From: Komagataeibacter sp. FNDCR2
GTDB lineage: Bacteria > Pseudomonadota > Alphaproteobacteria > Acetobacterales > Acetobacteraceae
Reading direction: 5' to 3'
Assembly: GCF_021295395.1 (NCBI RefSeq)
Contig: NZ_JAIWOU010000001.1
Coordinates: 2,558,501 to 2,622,500 of the forward strand
DNA length: 64,000 nt
Under the pieces are notes generated by a model. It did no database searches, was not told the origin of the DNA, and was given only the letters and a program-made list of their open reading frames with translations. Below are positions 47,868-59,294 of the stretch, piece after piece (within the stretch, counting starts at the first letter, position 1; every line of letters begins with the position of its first letter). The position numbers and the translations under genes are program-made.

Positions 47868-49751
47868 ATGACCGAACAGACCACGGCAACCCCACCCGAA
47901 GCCTCGGGCGAACAGCATGAATTCAGCGCCGAGGTCGGGCGGCTGCTCGACCTTGTGGTGCATGCCCTTTATTCGGAACGTGAGATTTTCCTGCGTGAAC
48001 TGGTGGCCAACGCCGCCGATGCTACTGACAAGCGCCGTTTCGAGGCCCTGACCGATGGCGCGCGCGCCCTGCCCGATGATGCGAAGATCCGCATCAACCC
48101 CGACAAGGATGCCCGCCTGCTGACAATCAGCGATGACGGCGCGGGCATGGGCAAGGATGAGCTGGCCCGTAACCTGGGCACCATCGCGCGTTCCGGCACC
48201 CGCGCCTTTGGCGAGGAACTGGCCAACGCGAAGCCCGAGGACAAGCCCAGCCTGATCGGGCAGTTCGGCGTGGGCTTCTATGCCGCCTTCATGGTGGCGG
48301 ACCGGGTGGACGTGATTTCACGCCGCGCGGGCAGCGAGGAAGCATGGCGCTGGTCCTCCACCGGCAAGGGCAATTACACCATAAGCCCCGCCACGCGTGA
48401 GAAGGCGGGCACCGACATCATCCTGCACATCAAGGAAGACGCGAATGACTTCCTTGATTCATGGCAGCTCGAGACGATCGTGCGCAAATGGGCCGATCAC
48501 ATCTCCTGGCCCATCAGCATCGTCAAGGATGGCGAGGAAACCGCCGCGAACAAGGGCACGGCCCTGTGGCGCAAGCCACGTGGCGAGATTGATGAAGAAC
48601 AGCTCAACGAGTTCTACCGTCACGTCAGCCATAATTTCGATACGCCGTGGGCCACGCTGCACTGGCATGCCGAAGGGACGCTGGAATTCTCGGCCCTGCT
48701 GTTCATTCCGGGCAGCAAGCCCTTCGAATTCGCCGAGCCGGTGCGCGAAAGCCAGATCCGCCTGCATGTGCGCCGTATGTTCATTACCGACGATGCCGGG
48801 CTGCTGCCGCCGTGGCTGCGCTTTGTAACCGGCGTGGTCGATACGGAGGATCTGCCGCTCAACGTCTCGCGTGAGATGTTGCAGGCCACCCCCGTTCTCG
48901 CGCGCATCCGCAAGGCCGTGACCAACCGCGTGATCTCGGAACTCAAGACCCGCGCCAGAGATGAAGCGGATTTCGAGAAATTCTGGGACAATTTCGGCCC
49001 CACCTTCAAGGAAGGCATCTGGGACGACGCCGAGCACCGCACCGAACTGGCCACCATCGCGCGCTTCCGTTCCAGCACGCAGGAAGGCTGGACCACGCTT
49101 GATGCGTATCTGGAACGTAAAAAACCGGAACAGGAAGCAATCTATTACCTGACCGGCGACCGTACGGAAATGCTGCCCACCTCGCCGCAGCTTGAAGGCT
49201 TCCGCGCGCGCGGGATCGAGGTGCTGCTGCTGTCGGACGCGGTGGATTCCTTCTGGCCGGACCGTCTGGGCGTGTACAAGGATACGCCCCTGCGCAATAT
49301 CAGCCAGTTCCACACCGACCTGGAAAAGTTTGGCGCGCCCGAGGAAACGGCGGAAGAAAAGAGCGCGCTGGAAGTGGTCATCCCCGCGCTGAAGGAAGCG
49401 CTGGGGGACACGGTTTCGGACGTGAAGGGCACCAATCGGCTGGTCAACAGCGCCGTGGTGCTGGCAGCCCCCGAATCCGGCCCCGACCTGCAGATGATCC
49501 GGCTGATGAAGCGCAGCGGCCAGCAGGTGCCCGATACGGCCCCTGTGCTGCAGGTCAATCCCGCCCATCCGCTGATCCTTGATCTGGCCACGCGGGTAAG
49601 GAATGGCGACCCGGTGCAGGATATCGCGCTGGTGCTGATGGACATGGCCCGGATTCAGGATGGCGAAAGCCCGAAGGATCCGACCGGCTTCGCCCAGCGC
49701 CTGACCTCCATCCTGACCCGCCTGCCGGTGTCGGACGGCCCGCAGGGCTGA
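47868..49751 (+). CDS. htpG: Molecular chaperone HtpG (Hsp90)
   Basis: A 627-residue Hsp90. The N-terminal GHKL ATPase has [46 protein letters not shown] and [19 protein letters not shown]. The middle domain has SRKx-type LYVRRMFI-like [41 protein letters not shown], with the catalytic Arg. The C-terminal dimerisation domain is present, and the eukaryotic MEEVD tail is absent as expected. An AGGACA ribosome site precedes ATG 47868. A probable heat-shock promoter lies upstream and a strong terminator downstream, so it is likely monocistronic. Confidence 0.97.
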   Translation: MTEQTTATPPEASGEQHEFSAEVGRLLDLVVHALYSEREIFLRELVANAADATDKRRFEALTDGARALPDDAKIRINPDKDARLLTISDDGAGMGKDELARNLGTIARSGTRAFGEELANAKPEDKPSLIGQFGVGFYAAFMVADRVDVISRRAGSEEAWRWSSTGKGNYTISPATREKAGTDIILHIKEDANDFLDSWQLETIVRKWADHISWPISIVKDGEETAANKGTALWRKPRGEIDEEQLNEFYRHVSHNFDTPWATLHWHAEGTLEFSALLFIPGSKPFEFAEPVRESQIRLHVRRMFITDDAGLLPPWLRFVTGVVDTEDLPLNVSREMLQATPVLARIRKAVTNRVISELKTRARDEADFEKFWDNFGPTFKEGIWDDAEHRTELATIARFRSSTQEGWTTLDAYLERKKPEQEAIYYLTGDRTEMLPTSPQLEGFRARGIEVLLLSDAVDSFWPDRLGVYKDTPLRNISQFHTDLEKFGAPEETAEEKSALEVVIPALKEALGDTVSDVKGTNRLVNSAVVLAAPESGPDLQMIRLMKRSGQQVPDTAPVLQVNPAHPLILDLATRVRNGDPVQDIALVLMDMARIQDGESPKDPTGFAQRLTSILTRLPVSDGPQG

Positions 49752-49778
49752 TCCATCCCTCCGGTCTGAGTTGTCACG

Positions 49779-49814
49779 TCCCGCCATGCCTGTGCATGGC
49801 GGGATGTTTTTTTT
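49779..49814 (+). terminator. Intrinsic terminator of htpG
   Basis: TCCCGCCATGC (49779-49789) pairs perfectly with GCATGGCGGGA (49794-49804) around a CTGT loop, followed by TGTTTTTTTT (49805-49814). It lies 28 bases after the htpG stop. Confidence 0.92.
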
Positions 49815-50000
49815 GGAACGCGATACCTCTTTTATTCCCCCCTTGCGCGCATATCTATGCGGGGCAGGCCGGGCGGAATGAAAATCCCCGCGCGCCCCTG
49901 ATAAAGTATTCGGCCCGGGGGGCTTGAATACACGCGGGCCGGATGCTTCCCTACGCGTCCTTGTGATGTGTTCCGGTTTTTCGACGGTGGCAATGAATAT

Positions 50001-51092
<1,092 letters not shown>

Positions 51093-51094
51093 GC

Positions 51095-51114
51095 CCCGCC
51101 CCGTACGGGGCGGG
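51095..51114. other. GC-rich palindrome after mtnA
   Basis: CCCGCCCCGT and ACGGGGCGGG form a perfect 20-base palindrome starting 3 bases after the mtnA stop. No T run follows, so it is at best a weak terminator or an mRNA end stabiliser. Confidence 0.35.
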
Positions 51115-51226
51115 CAGTTACCTATAACCTTGACAGGTGGGGGCAGGATTGGCTTTGTCGCGCCAGCAACCGGGCGCGTACCAACAGGTCGCGCCCCCCG
51201 GAATCTGGTAGAATCAGGACAAGAGC

Positions 51227-53023
51227 ATGCATCCCTATCGTACCCATAGCTGTGCGGCCCTGCGGGCTGCCGACGCCGGGCAGACGGCCCGCCTTTCGGG
51301 GTGGGTACACAGCAAGCGCGATCATGGCGGCCTGCTGTTCATTGACCTGCGCGATCATTTCGGCATGACGCAGATCGTGATCCCGGCCGGCTCCCCCGTG
51401 CTGGAAACGGCCGAGCGGGTGCGGGTGGAAAGCGTGCTGACGGTAACCGGCGAAGTCGTGCTGCGCGACGGCGCGACCGCGAACCCCAACCTGCCCACGG
51501 GTGAGATCGAACTGCGCGCGCGTGAAATCGAGGTGCAGTCCAGCGCCGACGTGCTGCCGCTGCAGGTGGCGGGCAACGAGCATTACCCTGAGGACCTGCG
51601 CCTGACCTACCGCTACATCGACCTGCGGCGTGACAAGGTGCATCGCAACATCATGCTGCGCGCACAGGTGATCGCGAGCCTGCGCAGGCGGATGACGGAC
51701 CTTGGTTTCGTGGAGTTCCAGACCCCGATCCTGACCGCGTCCTCACCCGAGGGCGCGCGTGACTTCCTCGTGCCCGCGCGCATGCATCCAGGCAAGTTCT
51801 ACGCCCTGCCGCAGGCCCCGCAGCAGTTCAAGCAGTTGGCCATGGTGGCGGGGTTCGACCGCTATTTCCAGATCGCGCCGTGCTTCCGTGATGAAGCGGC
51901 CCGTGCCGACCGTTCGCCGGGTGAGTTCTACCAGCTTGATTTCGAGATGGCGTTCGCCACACAGGAAGACGTGTTCGCAACCCTTGAGCCGGTGATGGAA
52001 GGCGTGTTCAGGGAATTCGGCGGCGGGCGCATCGTCAGCCAGGCCCCGTTCGCGCGCATTCCCTACGCCACGGCCATGGAAGTGTATGGCAGCGACAAGC
52101 CCGACCTGCGCAACCCGCTCCTGCTTTCGGACGTGACCGAGGCCTTTGCCGGGTCCGGCTTTGGCCTGTTCGCCCGCATCGCGGCCGATGGCGGCCAGAT
52201 CCGCGCCATCCCGGCGCCCGGGGCGGGGGATCGCCCCCGCGCGTTCTTTGACAAGCTCAATAACTGGGCGCGGGAATCCGGTGCGGGCGGTCTTGGCTAC
52301 ATCATCTTTGCCGAGGATGGCGGCAAGGGCCCGATCGCGAAGAACCTCGAGGCCGACCGGATCGAGGCCATCCGCGCCAAAACCGGACTGAAGGCGGGCG
52401 ACGCGGTGTTCTTCGTCGCGGGCAAGGGCGATGAGATGGTCCGCTTCTCCGGCAGCGTGCGCACGCGCGTCGCGACCGAGCTTGAGCTGATCGAACACAA
52501 TGCCTTCCGCTTCTGCTGGATCACGGATTTCCCGATGTACGAGCGTAATGAGGAAACGGGGCAGATCGACTTCTCCCACAACCCCTTCTCCATGCCGCAG
52601 GGGGGCATGGAGGCGCTCCAGACACAGGATCCGCTGACCATCAAGGCGTTCCAGTACGACATCGTGTGCAACGGCGTGGAACTGTCCTCGGGCGCGATCC
52701 GTAACCACCAGCCCGATGTGATGATCCGCGCCTTCGAGATCGCGGGCTATCCGGCCAGTGAGGTCGAGGCCCGCTTCGGCGGCATGCTCAACGCCTTCCG
52801 TTACGGCGCGCCGCCGCATGGCGGATCCGCGCCGGGCGTGGACCGCATGGTGATGCTGCTGGCCGATGAGCCCAACATCCGCGAGGTGATCCTGTTCCCG
52901 CTCAACCAGCAGGGCCAGGACCTGATGATGGGCGCGCCCGCCCCGGTCGAGCCGCAGCGGCTCAAGGAACTTTCCCTCGCCCTTGACCTGCCGCGTCCCA
53001 AGCCCGGCCAGGCGAAGGGCTGA
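51227..53023 (+). CDS. aspS: Aspartyl-tRNA synthetase (AspS)
   Basis: A 598-residue class IIb synthetase. The N-terminal OB-fold anticodon domain has [24 protein letters not shown]. Motif 2 is [33 protein letters not shown]; the bacterial GAD insertion domain is at about residues 290-410; motif 3 is [18 protein letters not shown] with the ATP-binding Arg. The length and GAD domain mark the bacterial type. GADs and motifs are intact. eipB starts 4 bases after the stop. Confidence 0.97.
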   Translation: MHPYRTHSCAALRAADAGQTARLSGWVHSKRDHGGLLFIDLRDHFGMTQIVIPAGSPVLETAERVRVESVLTVTGEVVLRDGATANPNLPTGEIELRAREIEVQSSADVLPLQVAGNEHYPEDLRLTYRYIDLRRDKVHRNIMLRAQVIASLRRRMTDLGFVEFQTPILTASSPEGARDFLVPARMHPGKFYALPQAPQQFKQLAMVAGFDRYFQIAPCFRDEAARADRSPGEFYQLDFEMAFATQEDVFATLEPVMEGVFREFGGGRIVSQAPFARIPYATAMEVYGSDKPDLRNPLLLSDVTEAFAGSGFGLFARIAADGGQIRAIPAPGAGDRPRAFFDKLNNWARESGAGGLGYIIFAEDGGKGPIAKNLEADRIEAIRAKTGLKAGDAVFFVAGKGDEMVRFSGSVRTRVATELELIEHNAFRFCWITDFPMYERNEETGQIDFSHNPFSMPQGGMEALQTQDPLTIKAFQYDIVCNGVELSSGAIRNHQPDVMIRAFEIAGYPASEVEARFGGMLNAFRYGAPPHGGSAPGVDRMVMLLADEPNIREVILFPLNQQGQDLMMGAPAPVEPQRLKELSLALDLPRPKPGQAKG

Positions 53024-53027
53024 GCGC

Positions 53028-53924
53028 ATGGCCATGGCGGGCTGGCGGTTCCTGCTACGCCGTGGCCGAAATTACCCGGCGGGCATGGTCGCGGCCATCA
53101 TGGCCACGGCCCTGTGGCAGGGATGCGCCATGGCGGCCCCGCCCGCCATGCTGGCCCACCGGGCGGTGTATGACCTGTCCCTGTCCGCCGTGAATGGTGG
53201 CGATGTGGTCACCGCGGAAGGGAAACTGACCTTCGTCCTGTTCGATATGTGTTCGACATGGTCAATGCAGCAGCAGTTGCACCTGCGCACGACCGGGCGC
53301 GGCGGGGCGGAAGCGGTCAGCGATTCGGATTATGCCGTGCTGGAGGAAAAGGACGGCTCCTCCCTCATCTTCCGTGCCGACCAGACGGAAAACGGCAGCC
53401 CCGCCCCCCGTATCGCGGGGGAGGCCCGGATGCGCCCCGCCGGGGGCAGCGTGCATTATACAGCCCCCGTGGCGCATGACGTGGCGCTGCCGGCCGACAC
53501 CCTGTTTCCCGTCGCGCATACCGCCGCCATAATCCAGGCCGGGCTGGCGGGCAGGGGGCAGATTTCACCCTATCTGTTCGATGGCACGGTGGATTCTGGC
53601 GCGCTGGGTACCTATGTGCTGCTGCTTGGCCGGCAGGCGCCGCCCGTCGCCACTTCCGTCGCGGCGCTGTCCCCGCTTGCGGCAGTGCGGGCGCATGTGG
53701 CCTATTACAACACCACCACGCGCGACATGGCCCCGATGTTCGAGACGGGCATGCGTTATTTCGCCAATGGGGTGGCCGACAGGGTGGAGCTGGATTTCGG
53801 CCAGTTCCGCATGGCCGGAACCCTGCGGGAGTTCAGGCCGCTCCCCGTGCCCGATCACTGCCCCGGCACGGGCGCGCTACCCGGGCGCGGGGCCGTTGTC
53901 AGCCCGGCGCGTCCTCCAGCGTAA
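53028..53924 (+). CDS. eipB: Cell envelope integrity protein EipB-like (DUF1849)
   Basis: A 298-residue exported protein. A signal peptide (residues about 16-40, MVAAIMATALWQGCAMAAP) precedes LAHRAVYDLSLSAVNGG, the DUF1849/EipB start. AEGKLTFVLFDMCSTWSMQQQLHLR holds one conserved Cys, and CPGT near the C-terminus supplies its likely disulfide partner. EipB is a periplasmic beta-spiral protein for envelope stability in alphaproteobacteria. AAGGG precedes ATG 53028. The 3' end overlaps the convergent xthA by 26 bases. Confidence 0.8.
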   Translation: MAMAGWRFLLRRGRNYPAGMVAAIMATALWQGCAMAAPPAMLAHRAVYDLSLSAVNGGDVVTAEGKLTFVLFDMCSTWSMQQQLHLRTTGRGGAEAVSDSDYAVLEEKDGSSLIFRADQTENGSPAPRIAGEARMRPAGGSVHYTAPVAHDVALPADTLFPVAHTAAIIQAGLAGRGQISPYLFDGTVDSGALGTYVLLLGRQAPPVATSVAALSPLAAVRAHVAYYNTTTRDMAPMFETGMRYFANGVADRVELDFGQFRMAGTLREFRPLPVPDHCPGTGALPGRGAVVSPARPPA

Positions 53925-54681
53925 CCGCCAGCGGCACATGGTCGGAAGGCTGGGGTCTGCCACGTTCCGCGCGCGCGGGCAGCGCGCCAAGCAGCCGTTC
54001 GGCCACACGCGGCGAGAGCAGGGCATGGTCGATCCGCAGCCCGCTGTCGCGCTGCCAGGCGGCGGCCTGATAATCCCAGAAGGTATAGAACGCCCCGGTG
54101 GGGTGGAGGGCGCGCAACGCATCGGTCAGCCCCAGCCAGAGCAGGCGGCGGAAGGCCGCGCGGCTCTGCGGGCGCAGCAGGGCGTCATCGGGGGCGAGCG
54201 CGCCGGGGGCGCAGTCTTCATCGGTGGGGCAGACATTGTAGTCCCCCAGCAGGACGAAATCCTGTCCGGCCTGAAGCATGGCATGGGCATGCAGCGCCAG
54301 TGCGTCCATGAAGGCCAGCTTGGATTCGTAGCCTACGCTGCCGCCGGAATTGCCGTTGGGCAGGTACAGGTTGCCAAACACCAGCCCGCAGGTGCGTATT
54401 TCCACGTAGCGGGCCTGCGGCGGGTCGGTTTCCCAGCCGGGCAGGCTGTCATGGATGACCGTGTGGGGATGCCGCGTCAGGATGGCGACGCCGTTATAGC
54501 TTTTCTGCCCCACCACCACGCTGTCGTAGCCTGCGGCGCGGAACGCCTCGACGGGAAAGAGGTCGGTCGCGCATTTGATTTCCTGCAACGCCAGCACGTC
54601 GGGTTGTTCACGGGCAAGGTAGTCCAGCACATGGTCCTGACGCTGGCGGATGGAATTGACGTTCCAGGTGGCGAATTTCAT
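53899..54681 (-). CDS. xthA: Exodeoxyribonuclease III / AP endonuclease (XthA)
   Basis: A 260-residue exonuclease-endonuclease-phosphatase enzyme for base excision repair. MKFATWNVNSIRQR (metal-binding Asn), DVLALQEIKC (Glu), YVEIRTCGLVFGNLYLPNG, LGDYNVCPTDEDC (Asp-Asn) and the C-terminal PSDHVPLAV (Asp-His) are the complete active-site set. The start (ATG 54681, or 54684 giving an extra Met) overlaps the stop of the upstream A-type carrier gene. The stop overlaps eipB on the opposite strand. Confidence 0.95.
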   Translation of the reverse strand: MKFATWNVNSIRQRQDHVLDYLAREQPDVLALQEIKCATDLFPVEAFRAAGYDSVVVGQKSYNGVAILTRHPHTVIHDSLPGWETDPPQARYVEIRTCGLVFGNLYLPNGNSGGSVGYESKLAFMDALALHAHAMLQAGQDFVLLGDYNVCPTDEDCAPGALAPDDALLRPQSRAAFRRLLWLGLTDALRALHPTGAFYTFWDYQAAAWQRDSGLRIDHALLSPRVAERLLGALPARAERGRPQPSDHVPLAVTLEDAPG

Positions 54682-55097
54682 CATTCGACCGAAAAGCTGG
54701 TGCCACACCCGCACGATGACGCGGCATTGGGGTTGCGCACGGTAAAGTGCGCGCCCATCAGGCTGTCGTTGAAGTCCAGCTCCGCGCCCGCCAGCAGGTC
54801 CATGCTGGCCGGGTCGACCAGCACGCGCGCCGTGCCCGCCGCGATCACGATATCATCGGGCGTGGCATCGGGCTCAAGGGCGAATTTATACTGGAATCCG
54901 TTGCACCCCCCCGCCAGGACCGATACGCGCAGCGCCGGTTCGCCCGTGGGGCCGGGGGCCTGCCCGTCCAGTATTTCACGCAGGCGCTTCGCCGCCGCGT
55001 CCGATACACGGAAGCTCTCTGTAGTCGGGGAGGGAGACGTGGACATCGGGTTCACCATGATCTGTGGAACGCGCCGGGGCTGGATCATGTTGGCCAC
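54681..55097 (-). CDS. erpA: A-type iron-sulfur cluster carrier (ErpA/IscA family)
   Basis: Up to 138 residues; the conserved part begins FRVSDAAAKRLREIL and an inner start (MVNPMSTSPS, residue 14) is likelier than the first ATG. The three cluster-binding cysteines are in GGCNGFQYKF and SSCGCGTSF. These proteins hand 4Fe-4S or 2Fe-2S clusters to target enzymes; ErpA and IscA cannot be told apart safely by sequence alone. The TGA overlaps the xthA start. The gene is divergent from dgt. Confidence 0.88.
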   Translation of the reverse strand: MANMIQPRRVPQIMVNPMSTSPSPTTESFRVSDAAAKRLREILDGQAPGPTGEPALRVSVLAGGCNGFQYKFALEPDATPDDIVIAAGTARVLVDPASMDLLAGAELDFNDSLMGAHFTVRNPNAASSCGCGTSFSVE

Positions 55098-55172
55098 GGG
55101 CTGCGCGCGGGTTAGGATGGGCGAACGGCATCATCATATGTCGCCGCATCCATGGCTGGGTCTTGATCCTAT

Positions 55173-56351
55173 ATGAATACTGCACCCTACGCTGTCCAGA
55201 CCGCAACGGCCCGTGGCCGCCTCCACCCCGAGGCCGAAGCCCCCACACGCAGCCCGTGGCAGCGCGATCGCGACCGGGTCATCCATTCCGCCGGGTTTCG
55301 CACGCTCCAGTACAAGACCCAGGTCTTCCTCAACCACGAAGGCGATTTCTTTCGCACGCGCCTGACCCATTCGCTGGAAGTGGCCCAGGTCGCGCGCTCC
55401 ATCGCCCGCAGGCTGGGGCTGGAGGAAGACCTGACCGAAGGCCTCGCGTTGGCGCATGACCTTGGCCACACCCCCTTCGGCCATGCGGGGGAGGAAGCGC
55501 TTTCCGCCGCCATGAAGCCGTGGGGCGGCTTCGACCACAATACCCAGTCCCTGCGGCTGGTGACATTGCTGGAGCGGCGCTATTTCGCCTTCGATGGCCT
55601 GAACCTGACATGGGAAATGCTTGAGGGGCTGGCCAAGCATAACGGCCCGGTGGACCACCCCACCGCCTATGTGGCCGATTACGCGGCGCGGCACCGGCTG
55701 GAACTCGACAGCTATGCCTCGGCCGAGGCGCAGGTCGCCGCCGTGTCGGACGATATCGCCTACCACGCCCATGATCTGGACGATGGCCTGCGCGCGGGGC
55801 TCCTGCATATCGGGGAGCTTGAGGCCCTGCCCGTGGTGGGGGACGCCCTGGCCGAAGCCCGCGCCGCCCAGCGCGCGGGCGCGCATGGCGCAAGCGATCG
55901 TGACCCCCGCCTGCGCCATGAGACGATCCGCCGTGTCATCAACACGCTGGCCATGGACCTGATCGGCCAGACACAGCGCAACCTGCAACGCCTCGCCCCG
56001 CGTGGCGCGGACGATATCCGCCATGCCGCCGGCCCCGTGGTGGCCTACAGCCCGGAAACGGCGGCGGCCAATCTGGAAATCCGCAAATTCCTGTACGCGC
56101 GCCTTTACCGGCACTGGCGCGTCAACCGCATGACACGCAAGGCGCGGCTGACGGTCGAATCGATTTTTACCATCCTGTCGGAAAATCCCGGCCTGCTGCC
56201 CGATGGCTGGCGTGAACTGGCGGTGGCGGCGTGTGAGGGCGGGGACAGGGCGCGCGCGTGCCGCGTGGTGGCCGATTATATAGCCGGGATGACCGATCGC
56301 TGCGCGATGGAGGAATATCGACGGTTGACGGACCTGTCCTCGCCGGGGTGA
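55173..56351 (+). CDS. dgt: dGTP triphosphohydrolase-like HD-domain protein (Dgt)
   Basis: A 392-residue HD-domain phosphohydrolase. SPWQRDRDRVIHSAGFRTLQYKTQVF, FFRTRLTHSLEVAQVARSIARRLGL, LALAHDLGHTPFGHAGEEAL (the HD metal pair) and DDIAYHAHDLDDGLRAG are present in family order. Dgt-type enzymes hydrolyse dNTPs to deoxynucleosides and triphosphate. The shorter alphaproteobacterial type is usually annotated as dGTPase-like because the preferred nucleotide is untested. It lies upstream of argS on the same strand, the standard order in this group. Confidence 0.93.
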   Translation: MNTAPYAVQTATARGRLHPEAEAPTRSPWQRDRDRVIHSAGFRTLQYKTQVFLNHEGDFFRTRLTHSLEVAQVARSIARRLGLEEDLTEGLALAHDLGHTPFGHAGEEALSAAMKPWGGFDHNTQSLRLVTLLERRYFAFDGLNLTWEMLEGLAKHNGPVDHPTAYVADYAARHRLELDSYASAEAQVAAVSDDIAYHAHDLDDGLRAGLLHIGELEALPVVGDALAEARAAQRAGAHGASDRDPRLRHETIRRVINTLAMDLIGQTQRNLQRLAPRGADDIRHAAGPVVAYSPETAAANLEIRKFLYARLYRHWRVNRMTRKARLTVESIFTILSENPGLLPDGWRELAVAACEGGDRARACRVVADYIAGMTDRCAMEEYRRLTDLSSPG

Positions 56352-56457
56352 AACACGCGCAGCAAGATATCCGCCTGCCATGCCCGCCGGGCAGCCGCGC
56401 GGGCCCTTTATGCCGGACCGCAGGGTCCATTACCGTTTGTTGGGAAGCCGAAGCCGC

Positions 56458-58263
56458 ATGTCAGACAGTCTGTTCGCCCGTTACCTCTCGCATGTGCGCG
56501 ACGCGCTGCGCCAGATCATGCCCGATCTGCCGGGTGCGATGCTGGACCGGGTCGAAGTCACCCCCACCCGTGACCCCGCCCATGGGGATCTGGCCACCAA
56601 CGCGGCGCTGGTCATTTCCAAGGCCGCACGCCGCCGCCCGGCCGAGATCGCGGCCGAACTGGCCACCGTGCTGGCGGGCGTGCCCGGTATCGCACGCGCG
56701 GAAGTGGCGGGGCCGGGCTTCGTCAACATGACGCTTGCCGCCAGCGTATGGCAGGACGTGGCGCGCGAGGTGCTGGAAGCGGGCGAGGAGTACGGCCGTG
56801 GCACGGCGGGCCGGGGCGTGAAGGTGAATGTGGAGTATGTCTCCGCCAACCCGACCGGGCCGATGCATGTCGGCCATTGCCGCGGGGCCGTGGTGGGCGA
56901 CGTGCTGGCCAACCTGCTGGCCAAGGCCGGATATACGGTCACGAAGGAATATTACATCAACGACGCGGGCGCGCAGGTCATCGCGCTGGCCTGGGCGGCC
57001 TACTGGCGCTACCTGCAGGTGCTCGGCACCCGCATGACGCAGGAAGCCTTCGCCGCCCTTGTTCCCGGCGGCGCGATCCAGTACGGCGGCGACTATCTGG
57101 TGCCCGTGGGCGAGGCGCTGGTCAGCCGCCACGGGGGCAGCCTGGCGGCGGCGGACGCGAATCCCGCCGACCCTTCCGTATGGCTTGAGACCGTGAAGGG
57201 CGAGACGGTTGATATCATGATGGCCATGATCCGCGAGGATCTGGATGCCCTTGGCGTGCATCACGACGTCTTCACCAGCGAGGCGCGGATTCTGGCCGAT
57301 GGTGAAACCGACCGCGCCATCGCCCGGCTGGCGGAAAAGGGCCTGATCTACGAAGGCGTGCTGGAGCCGCCCAAGGGCAAGCTGCCCGATGACTGGGAAG
57401 CCCGCCCGCAGACGCTGTTCCGCTCCACCGAATTCGGTGATGACGTGGACCGCCCGCTGCGCAAGTCCGATGGGTCGAACACCTATTTCGCCAATGACAT
57501 CGGCTACCATGCCGACAAGATCCGCCGGGGCGCGGATGTGCTGGTGGATGTGTGGGGGGCCGACCATGGCGGCTACGTCACGCGCATGAAGGCCGCCGTG
57601 GCGGCGCTGGCGCATGAGGGCCGCCCGGTGCTCGATGTATTGCTGTGCCAGATCGTGCGCATCGTGCGTGATGGGGAGCCGGTGCGCATGTCCAAGCGCG
57701 CCGGGACGTTCGTGACGCTGCGCGACCTGATTGACGAGGTCGGTCGTGACGCCGTGCGCTTCACCATGCTGACCCGCAAGGCCGATGCGCAGATGGAATT
57801 CGACCTGGACCAGGTCGTGGCGCAGAGCCGCGACAACCCGGTCTTCTATGTGCAGTATGCCCATGCGCGCTGCTGTTCGGTGCTGCGCGCGGCGGCGGGG
57901 CTGGCCAATGAAGGCAGGCTGGGTGGCGGCATCACGCCCGCCGAACTGGCCGCGACCGACCTGTCGGGCCTGACGTCGGATGCCGAACTGGCGCTGCTGC
58001 AACGCATGGCGCAGTGGCCGCGTATGGTGGAATCCGCCGCCGCCGCGCATGAGCCGCACCGCATTGCGTTCTATCTTAATGAACTGGCGTCCGATTTTCA
58101 TGCATTGTGGAACCGGGGGCGTGAGGACACGACCCTGCGTTTCATTCAGGAAGATGAGATTGCCACCACCCGCACCAAGCTCGCCCTTGTCGAGGCGACG
58201 GCAACCGTGCTGCGTTCGGGCATGAAGGTGCTCGGCGTGCAGCCGGTCGAGGAGATGCGATGA
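56458..58263 (+). CDS. argS: Arginyl-tRNA synthetase (ArgS)
   Basis: A 601-residue class I synthetase. The N-terminal Add-1 domain has THGD-like DPAHGDLATNAALVISKAARR. The HIGH motif is EYVSANPTGPMHVGHCRGAVVGDVL (HVGH). The KMSKS-like site is EPVRMSKRAGTFVTLRDLID (MSKR). The C-terminal DALR anticodon-binding domain follows (VFYVQYAHARCCSVLR). ATG 56458 directly precedes the conserved N-terminus; upstream in-frame codons to 56380 are non-homologous. The stop overlaps the start of the SPOR gene (ATGA). Confidence 0.97.
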   Translation: MSDSLFARYLSHVRDALRQIMPDLPGAMLDRVEVTPTRDPAHGDLATNAALVISKAARRRPAEIAAELATVLAGVPGIARAEVAGPGFVNMTLAASVWQDVAREVLEAGEEYGRGTAGRGVKVNVEYVSANPTGPMHVGHCRGAVVGDVLANLLAKAGYTVTKEYYINDAGAQVIALAWAAYWRYLQVLGTRMTQEAFAALVPGGAIQYGGDYLVPVGEALVSRHGGSLAAADANPADPSVWLETVKGETVDIMMAMIREDLDALGVHHDVFTSEARILADGETDRAIARLAEKGLIYEGVLEPPKGKLPDDWEARPQTLFRSTEFGDDVDRPLRKSDGSNTYFANDIGYHADKIRRGADVLVDVWGADHGGYVTRMKAAVAALAHEGRPVLDVLLCQIVRIVRDGEPVRMSKRAGTFVTLRDLIDEVGRDAVRFTMLTRKADAQMEFDLDQVVAQSRDNPVFYVQYAHARCCSVLRAAAGLANEGRLGGGITPAELAATDLSGLTSDAELALLQRMAQWPRMVESAAAAHEPHRIAFYLNELASDFHALWNRGREDTTLRFIQEDEIATTRTKLALVEATATVLRSGMKVLGVQPVEEMR

Positions 58264-59261
58264 CCCCTGAAAACTCCCCCCCCGGCGCGACCCCGCCGGA
58301 TGATGGCGGCCGCAACCCGGCGGCCCCCGATCCCTACATGGCGTCGGGCAACCGCGCGCGTGAACGCATGGGGGCGGATTCCAACCCCGATCTGGACCCG
58401 CGCCGCCCCATGGAACCCTCCGAGGGCACGCGCCCGCGCGCATCCGCCGGCAGGGCGGGGCTGGATGTCCGCGCCCTGCTGGCGCGGATGGCGGGCAGCA
58501 ACCTGCTGGGAACCGACCCCATGACCCGCAGGCTGGTCTATGGCGCGGCGGGGCTGGGTGGCGTGCTGGTGGTGGCGATCGGGGGGTGGTCGCTGTTCGG
58601 CCATCATCAGGGCGGGATTCCCGTGCTGGGCCCGCCGCCGGGTCCGGTGCGGGTCAAGCCCGCCGATCCGGGCGGGATGCAGATTCTGGGCGCGGCGGAC
58701 GGCATGTCGGCGGATGGCGGGGTGATGCGCCTGTCACCGCCGCCCGAACAGCCGCAGCCCGACGCCATGGCGCGCCAGTATGGCCAGAATGCGGGTGCGG
58801 ATACCCCTCCCGCCCCCAATGGCGGGAATAATGGCGGGAACGTCGCGGCCCCACCCCCCGCGCCTTCCGCCACGCCCCCGGCGGCGGTTGCGCCCACGCC
58901 GCCGCCCGCCACGGCCCCTGTGGCGCCCGCGCCCGCGCCGTTGCCCGCGCCACAGGCCGAAGCCCCGGCTCCCGCCCACCTGCCGCCGCCCGTGCCGCGC
59001 GCGCTGAATACGGGCGATGGGGCATATGGCGTGCAGCTTGCGGCGCTGGATACACAGGCGGCGGCCATGAAAAGCTGGAACAGCCTGACCAGCCGCTACC
59101 CCGGCGTGTTTGGTGACTACAGGCCCGCCGTGGTGAAGGCGGAGCGCAATGGCCGGACCTTCTACCGGCTGCGGATCAGGGGGCTGGACAGGGCGCAGGC
59201 CACGGCGCTGTGCGCGAAAGTCAGGGCGAAAAGCCTGCCGTGTGACCCGGTTCATTCCTGA
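58260..59261 (+). CDS. SPOR-domain membrane protein
   Basis: A 333-residue bitopic protein. It has a hydrophilic cytoplasmic N-terminus (about 1-93), one membrane helix (LVYGAAGLGGVLVVAIGGWSLF, about 94-115), a long Pro/Ala-rich periplasmic linker (about 120-245) and a C-terminal SPOR domain (GAYGVQLAALDTQAAAMKSWNSL ... FYRLRIRGLDRAQATALCAKVRA). SPOR domains bind denuded glycan strands at the septum, so it probably acts in cell division. The position between argS and scpA is conserved in alphaproteobacteria. The start overlaps the argS stop. Confidence 0.88.
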   Translation: MTPENSPPGATPPDDGGRNPAAPDPYMASGNRARERMGADSNPDLDPRRPMEPSEGTRPRASAGRAGLDVRALLARMAGSNLLGTDPMTRRLVYGAAGLGGVLVVAIGGWSLFGHHQGGIPVLGPPPGPVRVKPADPGGMQILGAADGMSADGGVMRLSPPPEQPQPDAMARQYGQNAGADTPPAPNGGNNGGNVAAPPPAPSATPPAAVAPTPPPATAPVAPAPAPLPAPQAEAPAPAHLPPPVPRALNTGDGAYGVQLAALDTQAAAMKSWNSLTSRYPGVFGDYRPAVVKAERNGRTFYRLRIRGLDRAQATALCAKVRAKSLPCDPVHS

Positions 59262-59294
59262 GCATGACGGCGCGCGCACCAGCGGGCAGGGGAA

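Noticed and set aside
53899-53924. Possible annotation error where eipB and xthA overlap at their 3' ends
   Set aside because: Both stop codons are clear and both C-termini match family lengths; a 26-base convergent overlap is acceptable in a compact genome.
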